The notes under the pieces were generated by a model that searched no databases, was not told where the DNA came from, and worked only from the letters and a program-made list of their open reading frames with translations. Made by a program: the position numbers and the translations under genes. 32,636 nucleotides of DNA, taken from assembly GCA_046758085.1 (NCBI GenBank), contig JBHHZP010000025.1, positions 1 through 32,636 of the forward strand. The letters are read 5' to 3'. Each line of letters begins with the position of its first letter. Positions within the stretch are counted from its first letter, which is position 1. Positions 31,557 to 32,636 of this stretch are shown piece after piece. Origin of the DNA: VRUB01 sp046758085. GTDB lineage: Bacteria; Pseudomonadota; Gammaproteobacteria; Acidiferrobacterales; SPGG2.

Positions 31557-32581
31557 CTTGTCATTATCGCGTCGCGGCGAGCTTCCAGCTGACGAACCAC
31601 GATCATTACCACCAGATATGCGAGCAACCACATGGCAATCATGATCCACTGGCCTGACGGCGTCAGGTAGCGGGCGATCAGCGCTGACAGCGCACACAAC
31701 AGCATCACTGCATATTCCCACAGCACGGTGCGCCTGTGGCCCCAGCCGAGCTGAACCAGCCGCTGATAATAGTGCGTCTTATGCGCCTCCCAGAACTTCT
31801 CCCTGCCAATTATACGCCGGATCAACGTCACCGTCGCGTCGACGATGAAGGGTGAAAACACCAGTACCCCGATCCACATCGGGAAGACCCCGTACCGATC
31901 CGCCCACAACATGAACGCGGCTGCCAGAAAACCCAGCAAGGATGAACCGGTGTCGCCCATGAAGATTCGGGCCGGCGGGAAATTAAACAGTAAAAAACCG
32001 CCTGCGGCAGCCGCCACGATCAGGTTCAGGACAGTGAAGAGCGGATCCCCCGCCAGCCAGCCGAAAACAGCAAACGTGCCGAAACCAATAACGGCCATAC
32101 CGCCTGCAAATCCATCCATCCCATCCATGAAGTTATACAGATTCACTATCCACACGATAAACAGCAGGGAAAATCCCACAGCTGCCAGCACCGGCAGGGA
32201 CCATGCAATCCCTGGAAGCTCAAAGCCCTGCAACACGAACCCACCCCATAACAGCAGACCAGCCGCGGCGAAGTGGGTCACGATGCGGTAACCTAATGCG
32301 ACCGTGAACCAGTCATCGAGAAACGAGATACCGGCGACCAGAATCATAGCCACAGCGAGCCATGCGAAATCGACCCAAGTGCCGTCAAAGGCTGTGGCGA
32401 TAACACCGATAACGGCAATGGCCACGAAGATGGCCAGCCCGCCGCCCCTCGGCGTTGGATTATCATGGAGTGAGCGTGGATTCGGGTGATCGAGCTTGTA
32501 GAGTCTGGAATCCGGATTAACGAGACGCCGCGTAAGCCAAGCGGAAACAATAAAGGCCAGCCCAGCAAAGAGAATGGTCAT
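31553..32581 (-). CDS. Polyprenyl-phosphate glycosyl-1-phosphate transferase (WbpL/WecA-like)
   Basis: Encodes 342 residues, with about ten membrane helices; transfers a HexNAc-1-phosphate to undecaprenyl phosphate to start O-antigen or related glycans. Conserved loops of the MraY/WecA family: HDNPTPRGGGLAIF (near 39-52), the Asp pair LDDW (89-91), NLYNFMDGMDGFAGG (147-161), IFMGDTGSSLLGF (207-218), and the cytoplasmic HKTHYYQRL. The His-rich last loop and length agree with WbpL/WbcO rather than MraY. It is directly followed by the WbpM-like dehydratase with a 4-nt overlap. Confidence 0.93.
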   Translation of the reverse strand: MTILFAGLAFIVSAWLTRRLVNPDSRLYKLDHPNPRSLHDNPTPRGGGLAIFVAIAVIGVIATAFDGTWVDFAWLAVAMILVAGISFLDDWFTVALGYRIVTHFAAAGLLLWGGFVLQGFELPGIAWSLPVLAAVGFSLLFIVWIVNLYNFMDGMDGFAGGMAVIGFGTFAVFGWLAGDPLFTVLNLIVAAAAGGFLLFNFPPARIFMGDTGSSLLGFLAAAFMLWADRYGVFPMWIGVLVFSPFIVDATVTLIRRIIGREKFWEAHKTHYYQRLVQLGWGHRRTVLWEYAVMLLCALSALIARYLTPSGQWIMIAMWLLAYLVVMIVVRQLEARRDAIMTR

Positions 32582-32599
32582 GCCCGATCCGTTCGTTGG

Positions 32600-32636
32600 C
32601 TATGGTCGTTGGATCTCAAACGACTGCGTTAGCGCG
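32600..32636 (-). CDS. 3' end of an upstream gene (partial)
   Basis: On the minus strand the last codons read ALTQSFEIQRP followed by TAG, 18 nt before the transferase start. In Pseudomonas-type clusters an NAD-dependent epimerase gene commonly precedes wbpL. Only about 11 residues are in the window, so the identity cannot be assigned; another frame (RANAVV then TGA) is also possible. Confidence 0.3.
   Translation of the reverse strand, partial: ALTQSFEIQRP

Overview
The window looks like a chromosomal segment of a GC-rich gammaproteobacterium. Its gene blocks follow an order known from Pseudomonas and relatives: trxB / ftsK-lolA-rarA-crcB-serS with yccA and a tRNA-Ser nearby, then mfd - csiV-like - methylthioinosine phosphorylase, then a wbpL-wbpM type surface-sugar pair. 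No 16S or other species-level marker is present, so I do not name a genus. I see no phage, CRISPR array or large defence system. What stands out is the number of small non-coding repeat elements between otherwise ordinary housekeeping genes.

Region 1 (1-3510): an NTF2/SnoaL-like protein, a small outer-membrane beta-barrel protein, and a segment bounded by tRNA-Ser sequence. An intact tRNA-Ser(UGA) lies at 3313-3400. A decayed copy of its 3' half lies at 1347-1401 in the same orientation. Between them are a JmjC/cupin-type oxygenase gene and the end of an IS3-family element. This looks like a small relic of a tRNA-targeted island. A decayed copy of the 5' half of the tRNA follows at about 3436-3510.

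Region 2 (3808-13467): a YccA/Bax-inhibitor-1 membrane protein with a clear terminator, then a minus-strand block of ald, ftsK, lolA, rarA, a Sel1-repeat protein, crcB, a DUF190 partner and serS. These cover chromosome segregation, lipoprotein export, fork maintenance, fluoride export and serine tRNA charging.

Region 3 (13523-17056): a hairpin-like MITE in the divergent ald/trxB promoter region, then trxB, an Smr-domain protein, a ribbon-helix-helix/RelE-ParE toxin-antitoxin pair with a 21-nt operator-like palindrome, and an exported YHS-domain protein.

Region 4 (17341-25993): carD-ispD-ispF on the minus strand, divergent from mfd. CarD and Mfd share the same RNA-polymerase-interacting domain type. 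Next come def, a CsiV-like exported protein, a decayed four-helix-bundle gene bounded by inverted repeats, and an overlapping hpt-methylthioinosine phosphorylase pair that forms a purine-salvage unit.

Region 5 (26077-32636): sugar-nucleotide and surface-polysaccharide genes, all on the minus strand: a wbpL-like glycosyl-phosphate transferase, a wbpM/capD-like nucleotide-sugar dehydratase, ugd, cysC and galU. The upstream end of this cluster lies outside the window.

Two dispersed repeat families recur. Family A (about 200-320 bp, short TCCCACAA/TTGTGGGA-like ends and a palindromic core) lies at 4641-4849, 7651-7871 and 27973-28289. Family B (ends resembling CGAATATTTCACC and its relaxed complement) lies at 14830-15046, 22827-23269 and 27077-27301, with solo ends at 4917-4959 and 17173-17300. 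The 22827 copy carries a five-unit tandem repeat of about 66 bp. Functions are given from motifs and synteny only; no database search was possible.
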